This document shows, piece after piece, positions 1 through 6,088 of a DNA stretch of 9,311 bases. Made by a program: the position numbers and the translations under genes. Every line of letters starts with the position of its first letter. Position 1 is the first letter of the stretch. Origin of the DNA: an uncultured bacterium (GTDB lineage: Bacteria; Omnitrophota; Gorgyraeia; Gorgyraeales; Gorgyraeaceae); NCBI GenBank assembly GCA_913009675.1, contig CAJVXD010000028.1:1-9311 (forward strand), read 5' to 3'. The notes beneath the pieces were generated by a model. That model did no database searches, was not told the origin of the DNA, and worked only from the letters and a program-made list of their open reading frames with translations.

Positions 1-137
1 GAAGGATATGAACAACAGTGACACGGGCTTGGATGTGGAGCGCAATTAAGATAAGAAGTGGTGTAGGGGCACTGGGTTGTAGGGGGGGGGTGGTGGGGGT
101 GTGGGGGGGGGGGGTGGGTGGGGGTGGTTTTTTTTTT
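1..137. other. Low-complexity sequencing artifact at contig edge
   Basis: This stretch holds no recognisable gene. It contains a 9-G run (82-90), a 12-G run (103-114), other G-rich blocks broken by single T residues, and a 10-T run (128-137) that abuts the adapter. On the opposite strand it reads as adapter, then poly-A, then C-rich noise, which is what an Illumina read gives when it runs past the end of a short library fragment. Bases 1 to about 80 are less biased in composition, but they lie beyond the adapter and so are also untrustworthy. I infer the whole block is not part of the organism's chromosome. Confidence 0.88.
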
Positions 138-195
138 AATGATACGGCGACCACCGAGATCTACACTCTTTCCCTACACGACGCTCTTCCGATCT
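138..195 (+). other. Illumina TruSeq universal (P5/read-1) adapter, contaminant
   Basis: The 58 bases match, from memory, the full Illumina universal adapter: the P5 flow-cell part begins AATGATACGGCGACCACC at 138, and the read-1 primer part ends GACGCTCTTCCGATCT at 195. It is synthetic library sequence left in the assembly, and the insert (genomic DNA) starts at 196. Translated in the frame of the downstream L11 fragment it gives the familiar contaminant peptide [19 protein letters not shown]. Confidence 0.98.
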
Positions 196-368
196 CATCT
201 GCTCAGCCTAATAAGGAGAAGGTAGGCAAGGTGACGAAGGCCCAGGTCAAGGAGATCGTGCAGATAAAGATGAAAGATTTAAATGCCGCCGATATGGAAG
301 GTGCCATGAAGATTGTGGAGGGCACGGCCAGGAGCATGGGCATAGAGGTTACGGACCGGACGGATTAA
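196..368 (+). CDS. rplK: 50S ribosomal protein L11, C-terminal fragment
   Basis: This is the last 56 or so residues of L11, which binds the GTPase-associated region of 23S rRNA at the base of the L7/L12 stalk. The visible part is the C-terminal RNA-binding domain: a [10 protein letters not shown] stretch at the start, a [15 protein letters not shown] helix region, and the family hallmark [10 protein letters not shown] near the end, followed by TAA at 366-368. The N-terminal domain and start codon are missing because the contig edge (adapter to base 195) cuts the gene. An open frame does continue upstream to an ATG at 18, but that part is translated adapter and poly-G and must not be annotated as L11. 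The gene is followed 15 bases later by rplA, as usual. The family call is certain; the 5' boundary is artificial. Confidence 0.95.
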
Positions 369-383
369 AAACGGGATTAGGCA

Positions 384-875
384 ATGACGAGATTAACCAA
401 GAGGACAAAGGAATTTAAAAAGATAGTCGATGAGGATAAGGATTATTCGATTGAAGAGGCCATAGCCCTGCTTAAAAAAGCCCCTCATGCAAAATTTGAT
501 GAAACAGTGGAACTCTCATTCAAGCTGAATGCGGATTCAAAACAATCTGACCAGATGGTCAGGGGCACTGTTATTTTGCCCAACGGCACAGGAAAGGTCG
601 TGAAGGTGCTTGTGCTCTGTAAAGGCGAAGGTGCGAACAGCGCAAAAGAGGCAGGGGCGGATTATGTAGGCGGGGCAGACCTTATCTCAAAGATAGCCTC
701 CGGGTGGATAGATTTCGATGTAGTAATAAGTGCCCCTGAGATGATGCGTGAGGTCGGTAAGCTTGGAAGGATACTTGGCCCTCGTGGACTTATGCCGAAC
801 CCAAAGACGGGTACCATAACAAACGATCTTGCAAGAGGGGTAAAAGAGGCAAAGGGAGGTAAGATAGAGTTTTAG
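384..875 (+). CDS. rplA: 50S ribosomal protein L1, cut short by in-frame TAG
   Basis: L1 binds 23S rRNA to form the mobile L1 stalk that handles E-site tRNA release, and in many bacteria it also represses its own operon. The ATG at 384 gives MTRLTKRTKEFKKIVD, the normal L1 N-terminus. The ribosome-binding site is weak (TTAGG, three bases before the ATG). YSIEEAIALLKK, AKFDETVEL and QMVRGTVILP follow, then domain II with GRILGPRGLMPNPKTGT at residues 128-144. The frame stops at TAG (873-875) after GGKIEF at residue 163, whereas the family runs to about 230 residues. The missing part is present in the same frame immediately downstream (see 876-1082), so the gene is broken by one codon rather than rearranged. 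The 163-residue product would lack the C-terminal segment that completes RNA-binding domain I. An assembly or sequencing error is as likely as a real mutation. Confidence 0.93.
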   Translation: MTRLTKRTKEFKKIVDEDKDYSIEEAIALLKKAPHAKFDETVELSFKLNADSKQSDQMVRGTVILPNGTGKVVKVLVLCKGEGANSAKEAGADYVGGADLISKIASGWIDFDVVISAPEMMREVGKLGRILGPRGLMPNPKTGTITNDLARGVKEAKGGKIEF

Positions 876-1082
876 CTGAATAAACTCGGGAATATAAATG
901 CGGGGGTTGGAAAGATCTCGTTCGAGGAAAAGGCTATCTGTGAAAATGTGAGCATTCTTATTAACGCCATAGATAAGTCCAGGCCGCAGGGGGTAAAGGG
1001 GAGGTTCGTAAAGAATATCTCTGTTTCGACGACCATGGGCCCGGGCTTGAAGCTGGATTTGCTGAAGTTAGGAATATCGTAG
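876..1082 (+). pseudogene. rplA: In-frame C-terminal remainder of L1 behind the amber codon
   Basis: Reading on in the rplA frame past the TAG gives 68 sense codons and then TAG at 1080-1082. The peptide begins LNKLGNINAGVGKISFEEKA and ends with the L1 signature STTMGPGLKLD followed by LLKLGIS. These match the conserved end of domain I (the 'GKxSF' block and 'S.TMGPG' block). Including this part the frame is 232 codons, a normal L1 length, and it ends at a family-typical place. The strong conservation suggests the segment was under selection until very recently or still is, so the interruption is probably an error, a fresh mutation or a read-through codon. There is no convincing separate start codon and ribosome-binding site for an independent product. 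Confidence 0.9.
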
Positions 1083-1087
1083 ATACC

Positions 1088-1145
1088 CCGACTTACTTCG
1101 TTCGCTCGAACAATACTCTTTGAGCGAAATGGGCGGAGCGGTTGG
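1088..1145 (+). promoter_or_regulatory. Candidate L10-leader-like RNA stem upstream of rplJ
   Basis: The 89-base spacer before rplJ can fold into one long interrupted hairpin. The outer stem pairs 1088-1092 (CCGAC) with 1141-1145 (GTTGG), including one G-U pair. The middle stem pairs 1096-1100 (CTTCG) with 1134-1138 (CGGAG). The inner stem pairs 1101-1107 (TTCGCTC) perfectly with 1122-1128 (GAGCGAA) and extends by three weak pairs to an 8-base loop. A 3x2 internal loop and a five-base bulge separate the stems. In many bacteria the rplA-rplJ spacer carries the L10 leader, bound by L10-(L7/L12) for autoregulation. Position and asymmetry fit, but I did not identify the conserved kink-turn bases. 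No U-run follows, so it is not an intrinsic terminator. Confidence 0.35.
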
Positions 1146-1171
1146 AATCAAAAAGATAGAGAATCAATATC

Positions 1172-1741
1172 ATGGCAAAATTATCGATGGAATGTAAGAA
1201 ATTAATGGTTAAGGAGATAGGAGATAGGCTCAATAAGGCCGATATGCTTATCGTTACCAATTATAAGGGGCTTAGCTCTCAGGAGATGGACGAGCTCCGC
1301 AGGCTATTAAGAGAGGCGTCCTGCGAATATATTGTTGTGAAGGACTCAACGGTAAAAAGGGCCATGTCCGGAACGGCGAATAACACGGTACTCGATTTTA
1401 TCGAAGGTGAGGCAGGACTTGCTATAGACAGGAAGAAAGACCCGACGCAGATATCAGGAGTCCTCGCAAAGTTTTCAAAGGGTCATGCGGCCCTTAATAT
1501 TCGCGGCGGGGTAATGGACGGTGCGACCCTTTCCATAGAGGATATAAAGGCCCTTGCAGCGCTTCCATCGCGCGAGGCCCTTTTAGGGATATTGGCAAAT
1601 GTCCTTAATGCGCCTATCCAGGGATTGGCAGGTGTGTTAAACGGAATTATTACTAAGTTGTTGTATGCGTTGAATGCCTTGAAGGAAAAGAAGGAAACAG
1701 CGGTACCGGAAGAGAAAAATAAAGGAGAGCAAAGTAGTTAA
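1172..1741 (+). CDS. rplJ: 50S ribosomal protein L10
   Basis: L10 (P0 family) anchors the L7/L12 dimers to the 50S stalk base, next to L11. The 189-residue product is slightly longer than the usual 165-180. The N-terminal rRNA-binding domain (about 1-130) includes the conserved [20 protein letters not shown] region at residues 29-48 and [11 protein letters not shown] after it. LPSREALLG from about residue 131 opens the C-terminal region, which continues as a long hydrophobic helix (residues about 138-170) that carries the L7/L12 dimers. The last 19 or so residues are a charged low-complexity tail ([18 protein letters not shown]). The ATG at 1172 fits the family N-terminus, but no strong ribosome-binding site precedes it; only A/G-rich AAAAAGATAGAGAA is seen. 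This is compatible with translation controlled by the structured spacer upstream. It ends TAA, with rplL 35 bases later. Confidence 0.97.
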   Translation: MAKLSMECKKLMVKEIGDRLNKADMLIVTNYKGLSSQEMDELRRLLREASCEYIVVKDSTVKRAMSGTANNTVLDFIEGEAGLAIDRKKDPTQISGVLAKFSKGHAALNIRGGVMDGATLSIEDIKALAALPSREALLGILANVLNAPIQGLAGVLNGIITKLLYALNALKEKKETAVPEEKNKGEQSS

Positions 1742-1763
1742 ATCCTAAACCCGAGATCCGAAA

Positions 1764-1770
1764 GGGGAGG
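1764..1770 (+). promoter_or_regulatory. Strong ribosome-binding site of rplL
   Basis: GGGGAGG lies three bases before an ATG at 1774 and six bases before the next in-frame ATG at 1777. The six-base spacing is the better one, so it favours 1777 as the start. A strong site fits the need for four to six L7/L12 copies per ribosome. Confidence 0.8.
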
Positions 1771-1776
1771 TATATG

Positions 1777-2169
1777 ATGGCTGAAGAAAAGAAGATCGAA
1801 GAGATGCTTGGTAGTATTGAGACAATGTCTGTCCTGGAGCTTTCTAACCTTGTGAAGGCAATTGAGGAGAAGTTCGGAGTTACGGCGCAGGCCCCTGTGA
1901 TGGCCGCAGCAATGGGCAGTCCTGCCCAGGGCGCGGCACAGGCTGAAGAAGAGGAGAAGACAACCTTTACAGTTGTCCTGGTTTCTACAGGCGATAAGAA
2001 GATCCAGGTTATCAAGGAGATAAGGACAATTACAAGTCTTGGTCTCAAGGAGGCGAAAGACCTTGTTGAGGCTGCACCAAAGACAGTAAAAGAGGGCGTC
2101 GGTAAAGAAGAGGCCGAAGAGATCAAGAAGAAACTTGAAGCCCAGGGAGCAAAAGTGGAATTAAAATGA
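1777..2169 (+). CDS. rplL: 50S ribosomal protein L7/L12
   Basis: L7/L12 is the multicopy stalk protein that recruits translational GTPases such as EF-Tu and EF-G. The N-terminal dimerisation domain (about residues 1-35) holds [20 protein letters not shown] and is followed by [10 protein letters not shown] flexible Ala/Gly/Glu-rich hinge comes next (roughly 40-60: [20 protein letters not shown]). The C-terminal factor-binding domain has [20 protein letters not shown] and the near-invariant [20 protein letters not shown]. Length is 130 residues, within the family norm. Two adjacent ATG codons (1774 and 1777) are possible; I chose 1777 because of the spacing to GGGGAGG and because MAEEKK is a typical beginning. 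It ends in TGA, 45 bases before rpoB. No terminator or clear attenuator hairpin is visible in that gap. Confidence 0.97.
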   Translation: MAEEKKIEEMLGSIETMSVLELSNLVKAIEEKFGVTAQAPVMAAAMGSPAQGAAQAEEEEKTTFTVVLVSTGDKKIQVIKEIRTITSLGLKEAKDLVEAAPKTVKEGVGKEEAEEIKKKLEAQGAKVELK

Positions 2170-2200
2170 CCGGCTCTAAGGTGATTACAAGAGGTTACGG

Positions 2201-2208
2201 AAGGAAGG
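2201..2208 (+). promoter_or_regulatory. Ribosome-binding site of rpoB
   Basis: The purine run AAGGAAGG lies six bases before the ATG at 2215 and supports that start, which gives the family-typical beginning [10 protein letters not shown]. It is a good but non-consensus site. Confidence 0.65.
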
Positions 2209-2214
2209 CAGGAT

Positions 2215-5200
2215 ATGCCAAAACGTAAAAATTTCGCAAGATTGAAAGAGACAATAAGTATCCCTTATCTTCTTGAGGTGCAGACAGAGTCTTTTTCGGA
2301 TTTTCTCCAGATGGATAGCCCTAAGACCAAGCGCAAACCGCAGGGGCTCCAGGCAGTATTTGAAGATGTCTTTCCTATAGAATCAAACGATGGTAATCAC
2401 AGGTTGGAGTTTGTATATTATACAATAGGGAAACCTAAATATGACAAACTGGAATGCCAGAGAAGGGCTGTAAGTTTTGCTGCCCCGCTTAAGATAAAGG
2501 TCAGGTTGAAATCCAAGAAGGAAACAAAGGAACAGGATGTCTATCTGGGGGATCTCCCCCTCATGACAGAAAATGGGACCTTTATAATTAATGGCGATGA
2601 GCGGGTTATCGTGAGCCAGCTCCACAGGTCCCCTGGCGTATCATTCGAAGAAAGCCTGCATCAAACAGGGAAAAGGATATATTCCGGAAGGATTATCCCC
2701 GGACGCGGGGCATGGCTGGAGTTTGAGTTCGATGCCAACGATATTTTATACGTGTTCATTGACAGGAGGAAAAAGGTCCTGGCCAGCATCTTTTTAAGGG
2801 CCCTTGGCTATGAAAAAAACGAAGAGATAATGAAGCTTTTTACAGGAGTGGAAAAGGTGAGGCCCATGAGAAAATCAAGCCTGCTTAAATATACCGGCAG
2901 GCTTGTGGTGAAGGATATAAAACATCCTGATACAGGAGAGGTCCTCCTTGAGAGCAATACCCTTTTGGATGAGGAGAATATAGAGAAGGCATGGAATGCC
3001 GGGGTGCGTTATATAGAGGTCTTTAGAGAGACAATTCAGGAGATTAGCAATACCCTTGAGAAGGACCATACGAGGACGCAGGAAGAGGCGCTCCTCGATA
3101 TATATAGAAGGTTGAGGCCGGGCGATCCTCTGACAGTCGAAAGCGCAAGGCTTCTATTGGAAAGATTGTTTTTTGATAAGAGAAGGTATGGTATGACCAG
3201 GGTCGGCCGGTATATATTGAATCGAAAATTGGGGATGAAGACGCCTTTAGATAAAAACGTCCTGGATAAAGAAACGATTGTGAATGTGGTCAGATATCTA
3301 TTGGAATTGAAGAACGGGGAAGGAGAACTTGACGATATAGACCATCTGGGCAATAGGCGCGTGAGGACCGTGGGTGAACTTTTGGCAGAGCAGTTTAGGG
3401 TCGGGCTGACAAGGGTAGAGCGTTTCTGCAAGGACCGCATGGGGATTTACGATATGAATACCATGATGCCTTACCACCTGATAAATTCAAAGGTCCTTTC
3501 CAGTGTTATAAAGGATTTCTTTGGGAGAAGCCAGCTCAGTCAGTTCATGGATCAGACAAACCCTCTGGCAGAGATGACACATAAGAGGCGCCTGAGTGCA
3601 CTTGGCCCCGGCGGATTATCAAGGGAGAGGGCTGGTTTTGAGGTCCGTGACGTCCATCACTCTCATTACGGCAGGATCTGCCCCATAGAGACACCGGAAG
3701 GCCCGAATATAGGGCTTATATCTTCTTTAAGTACTTATGCGCACCTCAATAAGTTCGGTTTTATAGAGACGCCTTACAGAAAGGTTGAAAAGGGCAGGGT
3801 TAGCAACAAGATCGAATATCTAACAGCAGATATAGAAGACCGGTATATCGTTGCCCATGCAAACGCAAAGCTGGATAAGGACGGTTATTTTTTAGAAGAA
3901 AGGGTGTCTTGCAGGTGCAGGGGGAATTTCCCTCTTGTCCCTCCGTCAAAGATTGATTACATGGATGTTTCTCCAAAACAGCTTGTTAGTATCGCGGCGA
4001 GCCTCATACCGTTTCTCGAACATGACGACGCCAACCGTGCATTGATGGGTTCGAATATGCAGCGTCAGGCAGTGCCTTTATTGTTTACCGAGGCCCCTTT
4101 AATAGGGACTGGTTTAGAAGGGAAGGTAGCCGTAGATTCCGGTGCTACCGTAATAGCAAAGGCAGGGGGCAGGATAAGTTCTGTTCAAACAGACGAGATA
4201 GTGGTTAATAACAGCATAGTCTATAAGTTAAGGAAATTTTCCAGAAGCAACGCGAACACATCTATAAATCAACGGCCTATTGTGAAGGTTGGAGACAAGA
4301 TTAAGGCAGGAGATGTTATTGCCGACGGTACTGCTACTGATCACGGAGAGCTTGCGCTGGGCAAGAATATCCTTGTCGCATTTATGCCGTGGAGGGGTTA
4401 TAATTTCGAGGACGCTATACTTGTAAGCGAGAGACTTTTGAAAGACGACAGGTATACATCCGTACATATCGAAGAATTCGAGATAGAGGCAAGGGAAACC
4501 CGGCTTGGGAATGAGGAGATTACGAGGGATATCCCGAATGTAAGCGAAGAGGCGCTTAAAAATCTCGCAGAAGACGGTGTTGTCAGGGTTGGGGCAGAGA
4601 TAGGCCCCGGGGATGTATTGGTGGGCAAGGTAGCGCCCAAGAGCGAGACAGAGCTTTCTCCGGAGGAAAAACTTTTGCGGGCGATCTTTGGAGAAAAAGC
4701 AGGGGATGTGCGGGATGCATCTCTCATGGTTCCGTCCGGCGTTGAGGGTATCGTGGTGGATACGAAGATATTCTCCCGAAAAGGGCAGAAGGCAAAATCA
4801 AAAGAGCAGCTCCAGAGGGAACAGAAGGATATCCAGAAAATAAGAGAAGATTATGAAAAACGGGTAGAGAATATTAAAAAAGAAAGAGAAGGATGTCTAC
4901 TTAAATTACTTTACAGAGTACGATTAACAGGACCTCTGATGTCGGATGAGACAGGCAAGACACTTATTGCCGAAGGCAGGCCGGTGCTTAAAAAAGATAT
5001 AACCAAGTTCGAGAAGGCCGATATCAGCAGTATAAAGATCGATAATGACCTCGAGCTTGAATACGAGGTCAAACGCACGCTTACCATATATAACGACCAG
5101 ATAGGAGAGGTCCTCTATGAAGAAACCCATGAAGTAGATAAGATAAAAAAGGGGGACGAGCTTCCTGCAGGGGTTTTGAAGAGGGTAGTTGTCTATATTG

Positions 5201-5991
5201 CGAGCAAAAAAAGAATGTCCGTGGGTGATAAGATGGCCGGCAGGCATGGGAATAAGGGGGTTATTGCAAAGATATTGCCGGAAGAGGAAATGCCATATAT
5301 GGAAGACGGGACCCCTATCGAGGTAGTTTTAAATCCTCTCGGCGTTCCTTCAAGGATGAATGTAGGGCAGATACTTGAGACACATCTAGGGTGGGCCGCA
5401 AGGCTCATGGGCTTTAAGGTTGCTACACCCGTATTTGACGGTGCCAAAGAGGATGAGATAAAACTGGAATTGAAAAAAGCAGGCCTTCCTGAAACAGGGA
5501 AGGTTAGGCTCTATGATGGGTTAACCGGCGAGCCCTTTGACCAAAAGGTTACAGTAGGGTATATCTATATGATGAAGCTTGCGCACCTGGTTGATGATAA
5601 GATACACGCCCGTTCAATAGGCCCCTATTCGCTGGTAACACAACAGCCGCTTGGCGGAAAGGCGCAGTTCGGAGGACAGAGGTTTGGAGAGATGGAGGTC
5701 TGGGCCTTGGAGGCATATGGCGCCGCGTATACATTGCAGGAACTTTTAACGGTAAAGAGCGACGATGTTAGCGGGAGGACCAAGATATACGAATCTATAG
5801 TAAAGGGAGAACATTCCTTGCAGCCCGGTACGCCCGAGTCGTTTAACGTGCTGGTCAAGGAGCTGCAAAGCCTCTGTCTGGATATAAAGATGGAGCATGA
5901 GAGCGGCGTTACCGCCCCTGTCATTATCTCAAAGGAAGAACTTAAGGAAAGACGCAAAGAGCGTAAAAAGGCAAAGAGAAAGAAAAAATAG
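2215..5991 (+). CDS. rpoB: DNA-directed RNA polymerase subunit beta
   Basis: The beta subunit forms one pincer and half of the active site of RNA polymerase. The frame is intact at 1258 residues (E. coli 1342, B. subtilis about 1190). The rifampicin pocket reads [19 protein letters not shown] from about residue 438. The E. coli positions Q513, D516, H526 and S531 are represented by Q443, D446, H456 and S461, so no classic resistance change is seen. [13 protein letters not shown] spans 489-501. The active-site lysines lie in [12 protein letters not shown] as K1006 and K1014 (E. coli K1065 and K1073). An SI2-like insertion begins near residue 858 with a charged coiled coil (about 860-905) and runs to about 965. 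The C-terminal clamp region has [20 protein letters not shown] and YGAAYTLQE. The last 13 residues contain 11 Lys/Arg, an unusually basic tail. It ends in TAG, which overlaps an AGGAGG motif. Confidence 0.99.
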   Translation: MPKRKNFARLKETISIPYLLEVQTESFSDFLQMDSPKTKRKPQGLQAVFEDVFPIESNDGNHRLEFVYYTIGKPKYDKLECQRRAVSFAAPLKIKVRLKSKKETKEQDVYLGDLPLMTENGTFIINGDERVIVSQLHRSPGVSFEESLHQTGKRIYSGRIIPGRGAWLEFEFDANDILYVFIDRRKKVLASIFLRALGYEKNEEIMKLFTGVEKVRPMRKSSLLKYTGRLVVKDIKHPDTGEVLLESNTLLDEENIEKAWNAGVRYIEVFRETIQEISNTLEKDHTRTQEEALLDIYRRLRPGDPLTVESARLLLERLFFDKRRYGMTRVGRYILNRKLGMKTPLDKNVLDKETIVNVVRYLLELKNGEGELDDIDHLGNRRVRTVGELLAEQFRVGLTRVERFCKDRMGIYDMNTMMPYHLINSKVLSSVIKDFFGRSQLSQFMDQTNPLAEMTHKRRLSALGPGGLSRERAGFEVRDVHHSHYGRICPIETPEGPNIGLISSLSTYAHLNKFGFIETPYRKVEKGRVSNKIEYLTADIEDRYIVAHANAKLDKDGYFLEERVSCRCRGNFPLVPPSKIDYMDVSPKQLVSIAASLIPFLEHDDANRALMGSNMQRQAVPLLFTEAPLIGTGLEGKVAVDSGATVIAKAGGRISSVQTDEIVVNNSIVYKLRKFSRSNANTSINQRPIVKVGDKIKAGDVIADGTATDHGELALGKNILVAFMPWRGYNFEDAILVSERLLKDDRYTSVHIEEFEIEARETRLGNEEITRDIPNVSEEALKNLAEDGVVRVGAEIGPGDVLVGKVAPKSETELSPEEKLLRAIFGEKAGDVRDASLMVPSGVEGIVVDTKIFSRKGQKAKSKEQLQREQKDIQKIREDYEKRVENIKKEREGCLLKLLYRVRLTGPLMSDETGKTLIAEGRPVLKKDITKFEKADISSIKIDNDLELEYEVKRTLTIYNDQIGEVLYEETHEVDKIKKGDELPAGVLKRVVVYIASKKRMSVGDKMAGRHGNKGVIAKILPEEEMPYMEDGTPIEVVLNPLGVPSRMNVGQILETHLGWAARLMGFKVATPVFDGAKEDEIKLELKKAGLPETGKVRLYDGLTGEPFDQKVTVGYIYMMKLAHLVDDKIHARSIGPYSLVTQQPLGGKAQFGGQRFGEMEVWALEAYGAAYTLQELLTVKSDDVSGRTKIYESIVKGEHSLQPGTPESFNVLVKELQSLCLDIKMEHESGVTAPVIISKEELKERRKERKKAKRKKK

Positions 5992-5996
5992 GAGGG
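5990..5996 (+). promoter_or_regulatory. Consensus Shine-Dalgarno stranded 92 bases before rpoC
   Basis: AGGAGGG overlaps the rpoB stop codon (TAG at 5989-5991). It is the best anti-SD match in the window, but no start codon lies at a usable distance; the rpoC ATG is 92 bases downstream. Immediately after the motif comes the inverted heptad element. If that element folds, the motif is brought to about 15 bases from the ATG. I infer either displacement of an ancestral rpoC site by insertion, or bridging by the hairpin. Confidence 0.5.
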
Positions 5997-6080
5997 CTAT
6001 AAGCTGCAAACTGTAAGCAAAGTTCATGTTGGTGTTATAGATAAGGGTTTTTCTTACAGCTTACGGCCTATAGCTTAAAA
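5997..6080 (+). repeat. Inverted 7-base-repeat element between rpoB and rpoC
   Basis: The left arm is three back-to-back heptads: CTATAAG, CTGCAAA, CTGTAAG (5997-6017). After a 35-base spacer (6018-6052) the right arm holds heptads in the reverse sense: CTTACAG, CTTACGG, CCTATAG and CTTAAAA (6053-6080), whose complements are CTGTAAG, CCGTAAG, CTATAGG and TTTTAAG. The consensus is CTRTAAG. The two 21-base arms (5997-6017 and 6053-6073) pair at 17 of 21 positions, plus one G-U pair. A T5 run (6048-6052) sits inside the loop rather than after the stem, so this is not a standard terminator. It looks like a small dispersed palindromic repeat or the footprint of a miniature element. No transposase or target-site duplication is evident. 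Confidence 0.7.
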
Positions 6081-6088
6081 CTGAAGAT

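Noticed and set aside
82..127. G-run clusters that could form a G-quadruplex
   Set aside because: They lie outside the adapter boundary in read-through noise, so they are not genomic sequence.
18..197. A novel N-terminal extension of L11
   Set aside because: The extension is translated poly-G, poly-T and adapter; only residues from base 198 onward are L11.
384..1082. Frameshift as the cause of the broken rplA
   Set aside because: The frame before and after the TAG is the same and both halves are conserved, so a substitution (or a balanced pair of indels) is required, not a single indel.
1101..1128. Intrinsic terminator in the rplA-rplJ gap
   Set aside because: The stem is strong but no U-run follows it; the next bases are ATGGGCGG.
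1653..2126. 157-codon reverse-strand open frame across rplJ/rplL
   Set aside because: It lies antisense to two well-supported genes, has a low-complexity Ser/Phe-rich product with no recognisable domain, and no ribosome-binding site; it is a shadow of the coding strand.
3517..3609. Rifampicin-resistance substitutions in rpoB
   Set aside because: The key pocket positions (Q443, D446, H456, S461) carry the sensitive-type residues; the differences seen nearby, such as Arg in GRSQLSQ and Thr in DQTNP, occur naturally in other phyla.
5997..6073. Intrinsic terminator between rpoB and rpoC
   Set aside because: The T5 run is inside the loop and the stem is followed by CTTAAAACTG, not a U-tract; the stem also has several mismatches. 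It would also cut off rpoC, an essential gene.
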